Of a stretch of 44,559 nucleotides of DNA, positions 7,253 through 16,010 are shown one piece after another. The stretch is from Lachnospiraceae bacterium UBA3310. GTDB taxonomy: Bacteria > Bacillota > Clostridia > Lachnospirales > Lachnospiraceae. The position numbers and the translations under genes were made by a program. A model generated the notes under the pieces. That model ran no database searches. It was not told where the DNA came from and saw nothing but the letters and a program-made list of their open reading frames with translations. The stretch spans positions 1-44,559 of the forward strand of contig DESQ01000039.1 in the NCBI GenBank assembly GCA_002361355.1. The letters are read 5' to 3'. The first letter of the stretch is position 1. Each line of letters opens with the position of its first letter.

Positions 7253-10200
7253 ATGCCACGCAGAACAGATATTCATAAGGTATTGATCATCGGCTCCGGC
7301 CCGATTATTATCGGACAGGCATGTGAGTTTGATTATTCGGGAACACAGGCTTGTAAGGCGCTTCGGAAGCTGGGATATGAGATTGTGCTTGTCAATTCCA
7401 ATCCGGCGACCATTATGACGGATCCGGAGACGGCTGATGTGACTTATATAGAACCGCTCAATGTAGAACGGTTAGAACAGATTATTGCAAAGGAACGCCC
7501 AGACGCGCTGCTTCCGAATCTGGGAGGGCAGTCCGGGCTTAATTTGTGTGCCGAGTTAAACAAGGCGGGTATTCTGGATAAATACAACGTTAAGGTTATC
7601 GGCGTGCAGGTGGACGCCATCGAGCGCGGGGAGGATCGGATCGAGTTTAAGAATACGATGAATGAGCTGGGAATCGAGATGGCGCGCAGCGAGGTGGCGT
7701 ATTCCGTGGACGAGGCTCTCGAAATTGCGGAGGAACTGGGGTATCCGGTGGTTCTGCGTCCGGCTTACACCATGGGAGGCGCAGGCGGCGGTCTGGTATA
7801 TAACAAAGAAGAATTAAAGGTAGTCTGCGCCAGGGGGTTACAGGCGAGTCTGGTAGGCCAGGTTCTGGTGGAGGAGTCGATTCTCGGTTGGGAGGAGCTG
7901 GAACTGGAGGTGGTGCGTGACGCGGACAACAACATTATTACGGTGTGCTTTATCGAGAACATTGACCCGCTGGGCGTGCATACGGGAGATTCCTTCTGCT
8001 CTGCGCCCATGCTTACGATCTCGGAGGAGTGTCAGAAAAAGTTACAGGAGCAGGCATACAAAATCGTGGAGTCAGTGCAGGTAATCGGCGGTACGAACGT
8101 GCAGTTTGCCCATGATCCGGTGACAGACCGTATCATAGTGATAGAGATCAATCCCCGCACATCACGCTCGTCGGCGCTGGCAAGTAAGGCGACGGGTTTC
8201 CCCATTGCGCTGGTGTCCTCCATGCTGGCGGCGGGACTTACGCTTAAGGATATTCCCTGCGGCAAGTATGGGACGTTAGACAAGTATGTGCCGGATGGCG
8301 ATTATGTGGTGATTAAATTTGCGCGCTGGGCATTTGAGAAGTTCAAAGGGGTGGAGGATAAACTGGGAACACAGATGCGCGCCGTGGGCGAGGTGATGAG
8401 CATCGGCAAGACCTACAAGGAGGCGTTTCAGAAGGCGATCCGTTCCCTGGAGACGGGACGCTACGGCCTCGGCCATGTGAAAGATTTTGATACGCTGCCA
8501 AAGGAGGAGCTGTTGAGACGGCTGGCAACCCCTTCCAGCGAGCGGCATTTTCTCATGTATGAGGCGCTCCGCAAAGGTGCGACGGTAGAGGAAATTTTTG
8601 AGATCACGAAGGTGAAGGCTTATTTTATTGAGCAGATGAAGGAACTGGTGGAGGAAGAGGAGGCAATTCTGCGGCGTAAAGGGCGTATGCTGCCGGATGA
8701 AATGCTGACTGCGGCAAAGAAGGACGGATTTTCTGACAAGTATTTAAGCCAGCTTTTGGAGATACCGGAGGCGGATATCCGTAACCGCCGGCTGGCTCTC
8801 GGCGTGGAGGAAGCCTGGGAGGGCGTTCATGTCAGCGGTACAAAAGATAACGCCTATTATTATTCGACATACAATGCGCCCGACAAAAATCCGGTCAGGG
8901 AGGATAAGCAAAAGATCATGATTCTGGGCGGCGGCCCGAACCGCATCGGGCAGGGTATTGAGTTTGACTACTGCTGTGTCCATGCGGCGATGGCGCTGAA
9001 AAAGCTGGGCTTTGAGACGATTATTGTGAACTGTAACCCGGAGACGGTGTCCACGGATTATGATACCTCAGATAAGCTGTATTTTGAGCCCCTCACGCTG
9101 GAGGATGTTCTGAGCATTTACAACAAGGAAAAGCCCCTTGGTGTGATCGCGCAGTTTGGCGGACAGACGCCTTTAAATCTGGCGTCGGAGCTGGAAAAAA
9201 ACGGCGTCCGAATTTTGGGAACGTCCCCTTCTGTGATTGATCTGGCGGAAGACCGTGATCAGTTCCGGGCGATGATGGAGAAGCTTTCGATTCCCATGCC
9301 AGAATCCGGGATGGCAACCACAGTGGAGGAGGCGCTTGCCATTGCCGGCAGGATTGGCTACCCTGTGATGGTTCGCCCTTCCTATGTGCTGGGCGGCAGA
9401 GGTATGGAAGTGGTCTACGACGATGAGAGTATGGCGGAATATATGAATGCGGCGGTGGGTGTGACGCCTGACCGGCCGATTCTGATTGACCGCTTCCTAA
9501 ATCATGCCCTAGAGTGTGAGGCGGACGCCATCAGCGATGGCACTCACGCTTTTGTGCCCGCTGTGATGGAGCATATTGAGCTTGCGGGCATTCACTCCGG
9601 CGATTCGGCGTGCATCATCCCCTCCGTGCACATCCCTTCGGAGAGTGTGGAGACGATCAAGGAGTACACCAGAAAGATTGCGGAGGAAATGCATGTCAAG
9701 GGGCTGATGAACATGCAGTATGCGATCGAGAATGGTAAGGTGTTCGTGTTGGAAGCGAATCCCAGGGCATCCCGCACAGTGCCGCTTGTGTCCAAGGTCT
9801 GCAATATCCGCATGGTGCCTCTTGCCACCGATATCATTACCTCGGATATCACGGGACGGCCTTCTCCCATTCCGGGGTTGAAGGAGCAGGCTGTTCCCTA
9901 TTACGGCGTGAAGGAGGCGGTATTCCCCTTCAATATGTTCCCGGAGGTGGATCCCATTTTGGGGCCGGAAATGCGCTCTACGGGCGAGGTGCTTGGCCTG
10001 TCCAAATCTTACGGCGAAGCTTTCTTCAAGGCGCAGGAGGCGGTGCAGTCAAAGCTCCCTCTTGAGGGAAAAGTATTGATCTCCGTCAATAAGAAGGATA
10101 AGGACGAGGTGGTTGAGGTGGCGAAACGGTTTGCGGAGGATGGTTTTCAGATCGTGGCAACGGAGGGCACTTACAACCTGATTAAGGCGGCGGGCATTCC

Positions 10201-10489
10201 GGCGACGAAGGCGAAGAAGATTTACGAGGGCCGTCCGAATGTGAACGATATGATTACCAACGGGGATTTCGACCTGATCATCAATTCTCCCGTGGGTAAG
10301 GACAGCGTGCACGATGACAGTTATCTGCGCAAGGCGGCGATCAAGGCAAAGACGCCCTATATTACCACGGTGGCGGCGGCAAAAGTGACAGCCGAGGGCA
10401 TCCATTACCTGAAAACCCACAAGGGCAGTGAAGTGAAGTCCTTACAGGAGCTGCACAGCGAGATACAGGAAAAAGTTTTTGATTTGTAA
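7253..10489 (+). CDS. carB: Carbamoyl-phosphate synthase large subunit
   Basis: 1078 residues, full length. The enzyme makes carbamoyl phosphate from glutamine-derived ammonia, bicarbonate and two ATP, for pyrimidine and arginine synthesis. Two homologous ATP-grasp halves are visible. The first starts with IGSGPIIIGQACEFDYSGTQ; the second, near residue 560, with LGGGPNRIGQGIEFDY. A C-terminal methylglyoxal-synthase-like allosteric domain covers about the last 130 residues. ATG 7253 lies six bases after GGAGG. The glutaminase subunit gene carA is not adjacent: glgD lies upstream and an ATPase downstream, so the small subunit must be encoded elsewhere. The preceding duplicated element may supply the promoter. 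Confidence 0.96.
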   Translation: MPRRTDIHKVLIIGSGPIIIGQACEFDYSGTQACKALRKLGYEIVLVNSNPATIMTDPETADVTYIEPLNVERLEQIIAKERPDALLPNLGGQSGLNLCAELNKAGILDKYNVKVIGVQVDAIERGEDRIEFKNTMNELGIEMARSEVAYSVDEALEIAEELGYPVVLRPAYTMGGAGGGLVYNKEELKVVCARGLQASLVGQVLVEESILGWEELELEVVRDADNNIITVCFIENIDPLGVHTGDSFCSAPMLTISEECQKKLQEQAYKIVESVQVIGGTNVQFAHDPVTDRIIVIEINPRTSRSSALASKATGFPIALVSSMLAAGLTLKDIPCGKYGTLDKYVPDGDYVVIKFARWAFEKFKGVEDKLGTQMRAVGEVMSIGKTYKEAFQKAIRSLETGRYGLGHVKDFDTLPKEELLRRLATPSSERHFLMYEALRKGATVEEIFEITKVKAYFIEQMKELVEEEEAILRRKGRMLPDEMLTAAKKDGFSDKYLSQLLEIPEADIRNRRLALGVEEAWEGVHVSGTKDNAYYYSTYNAPDKNPVREDKQKIMILGGGPNRIGQGIEFDYCCVHAAMALKKLGFETIIVNCNPETVSTDYDTSDKLYFEPLTLEDVLSIYNKEKPLGVIAQFGGQTPLNLASELEKNGVRILGTSPSVIDLAEDRDQFRAMMEKLSIPMPESGMATTVEEALAIAGRIGYPVMVRPSYVLGGRGMEVVYDDESMAEYMNAAVGVTPDRPILIDRFLNHALECEADAISDGTHAFVPAVMEHIELAGIHSGDSACIIPSVHIPSESVETIKEYTRKIAEEMHVKGLMNMQYAIENGKVFVLEANPRASRTVPLVSKVCNIRMVPLATDIITSDITGRPSPIPGLKEQAVPYYGVKEAVFPFNMFPEVDPILGPEMRSTGEVLGLSKSYGEAFFKAQEAVQSKLPLEGKVLISVNKKDKDEVVEVAKRFAEDGFQIVATEGTYNLIKAAGIPATKAKKIYEGRPNVNDMITNGDFDLIINSPVGKDSVHDDSYLRKAAIKAKTPYITTVAAAKVTAEGIHYLKTHKGSEVKSLQELHSEIQEKVFDL

Positions 10490-10493
10490 AATG

Positions 10494-10520
10494 AAAAGTG
10501 TAAATATTTTACACCTTTTT
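10494..10520 (+). terminator. Intrinsic terminator after carB
   Basis: An AT-rich stem (10494-10504 with 10508-10518, one mismatch) ending in five T, just after the carB stop. A TATAAT at 10525-10530 right behind it may be the -10 of the next gene. Confidence 0.55.
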
Positions 10521-10563
10521 GTGATATAATATAAAAAATATGTATTTGCGAAAGGTGTGCAAT

Positions 10564-11754
10564 ATGGTACAGAGAAAACAGTATCTGGATAAGTTAATCA
10601 AGGCGAAGGATAAGCAGATCATCAAGGTGGTGACTGGTGTTCGCCGTTGTGGAAAATCTACTTTATTGCAGCAGTTTCAGTCATATTTGAGACAGCAGGG
10701 CGTGGAGGATAAGCAGATCATTTTTCTTAATTTTGAAAGGCTGGAGAATGAGCCTCTGTTGGAATATCATGCCCTGTATGCGTATGTGAAAGAGCGGTTG
10801 GTGATGGGACAGACGACTTATATTTTTCTGGATGAAATTCAGGTCGTGCCGGAGTTCCAAAAGGCTGTTGACTCCCTGTTTGTTCTGGATCACACGGATC
10901 TTTATATTACGGGTTCCAATGCGCATATGCTTTCCGGCGATTTGGCTACGCTTCTTTCAGGAAGATATATGGAAATACAGATGCTGCCATTGTCCTTTGC
11001 GGAATATCTGGAATTGTCAGGAGGCGACAGACGGGATGCGTGGAACAGTTATTTTGTGAACGGTGCTTTTCCCTATACGGCCCGTATTGAAGAAGAAGAG
11101 GTCAGAAGAGACTATTTGCAGGGGATTTACCATACAGTTTTGCTTAAAGATATTGTGGAACGAAAGCGGATTCAGGATGTTTCCCTGCTAGAGAGTGTGA
11201 TACGGTTTCTGTTTGACAATGTGGGAAATATGGTATCTTCCAAGAAAATAGCGGACAGTCTCACGTCTTTTGGAAGAAAAACCACTTCAGCCACAGTGGA
11301 AAGTTATATTCATGCGCTGGAGGAGGCGTTTATTCTATATAGGGCGGGAAGATATGATATAAAGGGAAAACAATATTTAAAGTCGCTGGAAAAATACTAT
11401 CTGGTGGATCAGGGGCTTAGGAATCTGGTTTCCGGCAGGCAGGGCGGCGATGTAGGACATGTGTTGGAAAACGTGGTATATTTGGAGCTTCGGCGGCGGG
11501 GATATCAGGTTTTTATCGGCAAAGTGGGAAATCAGGAGATTGATTTTGTTGCCGAGAAGGGAGAAGACAGAGCGTATTATCAGGTCTCTGCCAGTATTCT
11601 TGACCAGCAGACTTACCAGAGGGAGATGGCGCCGCTTAAGGCGGTCAAAGACCATTACCCCAAATATATTGTTACGCTGGACGAGATTCCGATGGGGGAG
11701 AGTGGAATCCGGCAGATCAATGTGATAGAGTTTCTTTTACAAGAAAAAGTTTGA
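10564..11754 (+). CDS. AAA ATPase with DUF4143 domain (first copy)
   Basis: 396 residues. The N-terminal P-loop domain has Walker A GVRRCGKST (residues 25-33), Walker B YIFLDEIQ near residue 90, and a sensor-like ITGSNAHML. The C-terminal DUF4143 domain has a restriction-endonuclease-like pattern: ENVVYLELRRRG, then QEIDFVAEK and YYQVSAS. These ATPases are common and numerous in anaerobes, and their role is unknown. Start at ATG 10564, with AAAGGTGTG nine bases upstream; an earlier ATG at 10540 has no such site. It stands alone between carB and the antiporter leader. A similar protein is at 24242. Confidence 0.82.
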   Translation: MVQRKQYLDKLIKAKDKQIIKVVTGVRRCGKSTLLQQFQSYLRQQGVEDKQIIFLNFERLENEPLLEYHALYAYVKERLVMGQTTYIFLDEIQVVPEFQKAVDSLFVLDHTDLYITGSNAHMLSGDLATLLSGRYMEIQMLPLSFAEYLELSGGDRRDAWNSYFVNGAFPYTARIEEEEVRRDYLQGIYHTVLLKDIVERKRIQDVSLLESVIRFLFDNVGNMVSSKKIADSLTSFGRKTTSATVESYIHALEEAFILYRAGRYDIKGKQYLKSLEKYYLVDQGLRNLVSGRQGGDVGHVLENVVYLELRRRGYQVFIGKVGNQEIDFVAEKGEDRAYYQVSASILDQQTYQREMAPLKAVKDHYPKYIVTLDEIPMGESGIRQINVIEFLLQEKV

Positions 11755-11804
11755 CAGATTTAAAAGACTGCAAATTTTTTCTTCCCTTTTTCCGCAGTCC
11801 ATGG

Positions 11805-11921
11805 TAAAATACTTCTGCGGACTAAAGCGAAAAGACAAAAGAGGGTTATCCTGTGCCCGAATCAGAATGGCGGAAATAAGATACCACAAGTGCGTGGCGG
11901 TCAGCGGCGCGTTTGTGGTAT
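11805..11921 (+). promoter_or_regulatory. Structured leader of the nhaC-type gene
   Basis: An extended -10 (TGG then TAAAAT, 11802-11810) could start a leader of about 140 bases. Its strongest element is a 14-pair hairpin, 11881-11894 with 11908-11921 (two G-U pairs), followed by a T-rich stretch just before the ribosome site at 11941. Further upstream, GACTGC/GCAGTC (11766/11794) and TCCGCAG/CTGCGGA (11790/11815) share bases and so exclude each other. This looks like an attenuation or ion-sensing leader, but no known riboswitch was recognised. Confidence 0.4.
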
Positions 11922-11956
11922 TTCTATTTAAATCAATGAAGAAGGAGAGAAAGAAA

Positions 11957-13579
11957 ATGAGACGAATGAAAAAGAGGTGGGCGATGCTTTTGCCCACGGT
12001 GCTTTTGCTGGCGCTGACATTTTCTACGACGGTGCTTGCAGCGGAGGAGGAGGCCGAGTATGTGCCGGCGCTCCATGCTACGTTCTGGGCGCTTGTTCCG
12101 CCCATTGTGGCGATTGGGCTTGCGCTGATCACAAAGGAGGTTTACAGTTCCCTGTTTGTGGGTATTTTGATGGGTGGGCTTCTGTATTCGGGCGGTCAGT
12201 TTGAGTTGACAATCACCCATATTTTTCAGGACGGTATCATTGGCGTGCTGTCTGACAGCTACAATGTGGGTATTCTGGTATTCCTTGTGATTCTTGGCGC
12301 CATGGTCAGCCTGATGAACAAAGCGGGCGGCTCGGCGGCATTCGGACAGTTTGCCGCCAGTAAGATTAAGAACCGGGTCGGGGCGCAGCTTGCGACCATT
12401 CTGCTGGGTGTGCTTATTTTTATCGACGATTATTTTAACTGTCTGACGGTGGGAAGCGTGATGCGCCCCGTGACGGACAAGTTTAAGGTGTCAAGAGCGA
12501 AACTTGCCTATCTGATTGACGCGACGGCAGCGCCGGTTTGTATCATCGCGCCGATTTCCTCATGGGCGGCGGCAGTGACAGGCTTCGTGGAGGGAGAGGA
12601 CGGCTTTTCCATCTTTATCCGTGCTATTCCCTATAACTTTTATGCAATTCTGACGATCGTTATGATGGTGGGTATGGTGTTGCTTAAGACGGAGTTTGGC
12701 AAGATGAAAGTGCATGAGCAGAACGCGGAGAGGGGTGATCTGTACACCACGCCGGGACGCCCCTACGAGAATGTAAAGGCGGAGAAGATCAGCACGAAGG
12801 GCGGCGTTATGGATCTTCTGATTCCCATTATCGCGCTGATTATCTGCTGTGTCATCGGCATGATCTACACAGGCGGCTTTTTCGACGGGGCGGACTTCGT
12901 GACGGCGTTCTCCAACTCCGACGCTTCTCTTGGGCTGACGCTGGGCAGTTTCTTTGGTCTGATTATCACGATCGTGCTCTACCAGATTCGGAGAGTCCTC
13001 TCTTTTAAGGAGTGTATGGACTGTATTCCGGAGGGCTTCCGCGCGATGGTGCCTGCTATTTTGATCCTGACCTTTGCATGGACGCTTAAGGCGATGACGG
13101 ACAGTCTGGGTGCAGACCTCTATGTGGCAGGGCTTGTGGAGTCCAGCGCAGGCGCGTTCTTAAATTTCCTGCCGGCGATCATTTTTGTGGTGGGATGCCT
13201 GCTTGCCTTTGCGACGGGTACTTCCTGGGGAACGTTCGGTATCCTGATCCCCATTGTGGTGGCGGTATTCCAGAATAACAATCCGGATTTGATGATTATT
13301 TCCATTTCCGCATGTATGGCGGGCGCGGTCTGCGGCGATCACTGTTCTCCGATCTCCGACACTACGATCATGGCATCCGCGGGTGCGCAGTGCGAGCATG
13401 TGAATCATGTCACGACACAGCTTCCTTATGCGGTTTTGGCGGCGGCAATTTCCTTTGTCACCTATATTGTGGCAGGCTTCGTACAGAAGGCCTGGATTGC
13501 AATGCCGGTGGGAATTTTGCTGATGCTGATTGTGCTGCTTGTGATACGTGACATGAACGGAAAAAGGAAAGAATTGTGA
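11957..13579 (+). CDS. NhaC-family Na+/H+ antiporter
   Basis: 540 residues, a polytopic inner-membrane protein of the Na_H_antiporter (NhaC) family, which exchanges sodium for protons. It begins with a signal-like hydrophobic stretch ending LAAEEE. Typical segments follow: LVPPIVAIGLALITKEVY, GVLIFIDDYFNCLTVG, APISSWAAAVTGF, a long mid-loop, and LLAFATGTSWGTFGILIPI. Start at ATG 11957, seven bases after GAAGGAGAG; the frame is open further upstream without a ribosome site. It is preceded by a structured leader and is convergent with the lipoprotein gene 22 bases away. Related family members exchange amino acids or organic acids, so the substrate is inferred. Confidence 0.85.
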   Translation: MRRMKKRWAMLLPTVLLLALTFSTTVLAAEEEAEYVPALHATFWALVPPIVAIGLALITKEVYSSLFVGILMGGLLYSGGQFELTITHIFQDGIIGVLSDSYNVGILVFLVILGAMVSLMNKAGGSAAFGQFAASKIKNRVGAQLATILLGVLIFIDDYFNCLTVGSVMRPVTDKFKVSRAKLAYLIDATAAPVCIIAPISSWAAAVTGFVEGEDGFSIFIRAIPYNFYAILTIVMMVGMVLLKTEFGKMKVHEQNAERGDLYTTPGRPYENVKAEKISTKGGVMDLLIPIIALIICCVIGMIYTGGFFDGADFVTAFSNSDASLGLTLGSFFGLIITIVLYQIRRVLSFKECMDCIPEGFRAMVPAILILTFAWTLKAMTDSLGADLYVAGLVESSAGAFLNFLPAIIFVVGCLLAFATGTSWGTFGILIPIVVAVFQNNNPDLMIISISACMAGAVCGDHCSPISDTTIMASAGAQCEHVNHVTTQLPYAVLAAAISFVTYIVAGFVQKAWIAMPVGILLMLIVLLVIRDMNGKRKEL

Positions 13580-13590
13580 CATGCACGTCA
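13577..13590. repeat. One-mismatch palindrome at the nhaC stop codon
   Basis: TGACATGCACGTCA; the first three bases are the stop codon of the antiporter gene and the rest is intergenic. Confidence 0.5.
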
Positions 13591-13601
13591 TACAAAGCGC
13601 G

Positions 13602-14720
13602 TTAGTAAATGGCTTCCACGTTGGATATGCCGTTTTCGGTAATGTCGAATTTCCAGACAGCATGTCCGGGAATGCGGTGTTCTGTTAAATAATAACTGTT
13701 ATCTATAAAAGTAATGTAATAGGGAGTGCCGCCGCCGATGAAGTTCGCATAGACATCCTCGTAAGCTCCTTCTGTGAGCTGTGACAGGTCTTTTGTGCGC
13801 ACCATGGTGGCGGCATCCTGATTTCCTGCAATGTCTGTGGAGATGGTGAGGTAGAAGCTTCCTTCCGCGATGGTGAGCTGCACCATACCCGCCATGGCAT
13901 CCGGCACGGGATAGGTCTCCTTTATTGCAAAGGTGGACAGATCCGCTTGCAGAATGGCAGGCGAGCCGGGGATGCCGGAGACGAAATAAATATCGTCGCC
14001 GTCGATCGTAAAGGAGCGCACATAGGCATCTTTTTCTGAGAGAGGATGGACACTTACATGTCTGGTGAGATACATACGGGAATCCCCCGGATCGTGGCGG
14101 CACAGAAACATTTCGCCGCTCATGGAGCTCCATACATAGAAGGTGTCCGTGGGGGCATCATAGAGAATATAGTGAGGGCGGTTTCCGACTGCATCCAGTG
14201 TCTGTGTGTGGTAGAAAACGCCCTCCTTTTTTTCGAAGACAAGAATGCGGTTTCCCTCCGTGTCGTCCGCAAGATATACTAAGCCGTCGCTGGCGATGGT
14301 GTGTCCCCGGTCGATTTCGTCGGTCATAATTTGCCAGTCTGTCAGGGGATCTGCCAGGTTATCGTGGTAGAGGATCTGATTGTGGTAGCAGTCTACGATA
14401 AAATAGAGATCTTCTATTTTTGTGACGTAGGTGGGGACGCTTAATTCGGGAAAAGTGTTGCGGGGAACAGATGCAGCCGGAATGGGAGAAAAACTTTCCC
14501 CGTTAATGTCCTGTACAAGATCGAAAGCGCGCAGATGCTCGGCGCTGGGGAGCGGGGAGGAAACGACATTTATGGCGGCTTCGCCGGCGTCGGCGGATGC
14601 GGGCGAAGCGTCCGTGCCGCAGGCTGTGAGGAGACTTGCCAAAAGCGGCAGGGAAAGGGCGAAGATACAAGTTGATAACATGTGCTTTATGAAATTTTTT
14701 TTGCTAAATCTTTTGTTCAT
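13602..14720 (-). CDS. Lipoprotein with beta-propeller-like repeats
   Basis: 372 residues. A basic N-terminus and hydrophobic helix end in the lipobox LLTAC-G (cysteine near residue 34), so the protein is probably lipid-anchored on the outer face of the membrane. The rest is beta-rich with repeated short segments such as DLYFIVDCYHNQILYHD, DGLVYLADDTEGNRILVF and DDIYFVSGIPGSPAIL, as in NHL or six-bladed propellers. No catalytic motif is recognised. It is divergent from the acyltransferase gene and convergent with nhaC. Function unknown; ligand or polymer binding is a guess. Confidence 0.7.
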   Translation of the reverse strand: MNKRFSKKNFIKHMLSTCIFALSLPLLASLLTACGTDASPASADAGEAAINVVSSPLPSAEHLRAFDLVQDINGESFSPIPAASVPRNTFPELSVPTYVTKIEDLYFIVDCYHNQILYHDNLADPLTDWQIMTDEIDRGHTIASDGLVYLADDTEGNRILVFEKKEGVFYHTQTLDAVGNRPHYILYDAPTDTFYVWSSMSGEMFLCRHDPGDSRMYLTRHVSVHPLSEKDAYVRSFTIDGDDIYFVSGIPGSPAILQADLSTFAIKETYPVPDAMAGMVQLTIAEGSFYLTISTDIAGNQDAATMVRTKDLSQLTEGAYEDVYANFIGGGTPYYITFIDNSYYLTEHRIPGHAVWKFDITENGISNVEAIY

Positions 14721-14840
14721 TTGAGAGATACGCTTTCTTTCTTTTTCATTTCTTGGTAAGATAGATCCTAGTGTATCATAAATTTAGCACTTTGTCGCGA
14801 GGGTATGGCTCCGAAAGTGGGGAAAGGTATGAGTGATAAA

Positions 14841-16010
14841 ATGACATGCGTGTCATATGTAAAAACAGAGAGTGTGGAAGAGACAGCTTCTTATAATGTT
14901 ACCTTCGGCATTTTATCGGCCCTCGCTATCCTTATGATTGTGGCCGGCCATGCGGGCTATGATATTCTAACGGTGGGAGGCCTGTTTCCCTACTATTCTT
15001 TTCATGTGCCGCTCTTTCTGTTTATTTCCGGTTATTTTTACCGCCGGGAGGAGGAAGAGAGGCCTTTATTCTATTTGAAGAAAAAGGCAAAACGGCTTCT
15101 CTTGCCTTATTTTATCTGGAATCTGCTTTATGGGCTGATTGCCTGGGCGCTGCGGGCTTTTTGGGGATTCTCCATGGGGGATCCGGTTTCTTTAAAAAGT
15201 CTGTTTCTGGATCCGTTTCTTCACGGGTATCAGTTTATCTATAACTTTGCGGCCTGGTTTGTGCCCGTGCTCTTTCTCATAGAAATGATGAATCTGTGTA
15301 TGCGGCTTGTGCTGAAAAAGATTCGCCTGGACAGCGAATGGCTGATTCTTTTGGGGACGCTTCTGGTGGGAATGGCGGTGGTGCAGCTTTCCATCGGCGG
15401 TCATGTGTGGGGGCTGTATAAGACAGCGGGGCGGCTGTTGTTTCTCTATCCCTGCTTTCAGATGGGGCAGTTTTACAAAGAGAAGCTGGAGCCGAAGGAT
15501 ACGCTTGGGAATGTCCCCTATTTTGCCGTGGTGATTGGCGTACAGGTGGTTTTGTCCCTGTGCTGTAACGGGCTGGCCTACAGCAGTGTCTGGTGTACGG
15601 GATTTGCCAACGGGCCGGTGATTCCTTATGTGACAGTAGTGTCAGGCGTGGCTTTCTGGCTGCGGGTGGCGAAAATACTTACGCCTGCGCTGGGAGGAAG
15701 CCGGGGCGTTCTTTATCTGGGGAAAAACACCTATGCGGTGATGATGCATCATATCATGGCCTTTATGCTGGTAAAGATGGCGTTGGCCGGGATTGCCGCC
15801 CATACGGGGTGTCTGGCGGATTTCGATTTTGCAGAATTTTATGGAAATATCGACTATTATTATCTGGTAAAAGGGTCGGAAGCATTCCGGATGGTCTATC
15901 TGGCAGCGGGAGTGGCGCTGCCGCTGTTTTTGCAAAAAGGGCTTGATGTGTTAAAGGGACGGCGGAAACAGAATCTCACCGATACGTCAGTTTGGCAGGG
16001 GATGAGATGA
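14841..16010 (+). CDS. Membrane acyltransferase, family 3 (OafA/WecH type)
   Basis: 389 residues with about ten hydrophobic segments. The family signature is near the N-terminus: LSALAILMIVAGHAGYD (with the conserved histidine), then SFHVPLFLFISGYFYRR, and KKKAKRLLLPYFIWNLLYG. These enzymes move acetyl or other acyl groups onto cell-surface sugars. The start is uncertain. ATG 14841 lies 13 bases after GGGGAAAGG; in-frame ATGs at 14829 and 14805 lie only one base after purine-rich sites. A TGACA-N4-TGTCA palindrome begins inside the chosen start codon and a second lies at 15631. The 3' end overlaps the convergent gene by 35 bases. Confidence 0.8.
   Translation: MTCVSYVKTESVEETASYNVTFGILSALAILMIVAGHAGYDILTVGGLFPYYSFHVPLFLFISGYFYRREEEERPLFYLKKKAKRLLLPYFIWNLLYGLIAWALRAFWGFSMGDPVSLKSLFLDPFLHGYQFIYNFAAWFVPVLFLIEMMNLCMRLVLKKIRLDSEWLILLGTLLVGMAVVQLSIGGHVWGLYKTAGRLLFLYPCFQMGQFYKEKLEPKDTLGNVPYFAVVIGVQVVLSLCCNGLAYSSVWCTGFANGPVIPYVTVVSGVAFWLRVAKILTPALGGSRGVLYLGKNTYAVMMHHIMAFMLVKMALAGIAAHTGCLADFDFAEFYGNIDYYYLVKGSEAFRMVYLAAGVALPLFLQKGLDVLKGRRKQNLTDTSVWQGMR
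14842..14855. repeat. TGACA-N4-TGTCA palindrome, site 1
   Basis: TGACATGCGTGTCA at the start codon of the acyltransferase gene; extends to ATGACA/TGTCAT. Read in frame as ATG-ACA-TGC-GTG-TCA. Confidence 0.7.
15631..15644. repeat. TGACA-N4-TGTCA palindrome, site 2
   Basis: TGACAGTAGTGTCA inside the acyltransferase gene, in the frame GTG-ACA-GTA-GTG-TCA (VTVVS), a different phase from most other sites. Confidence 0.7.
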
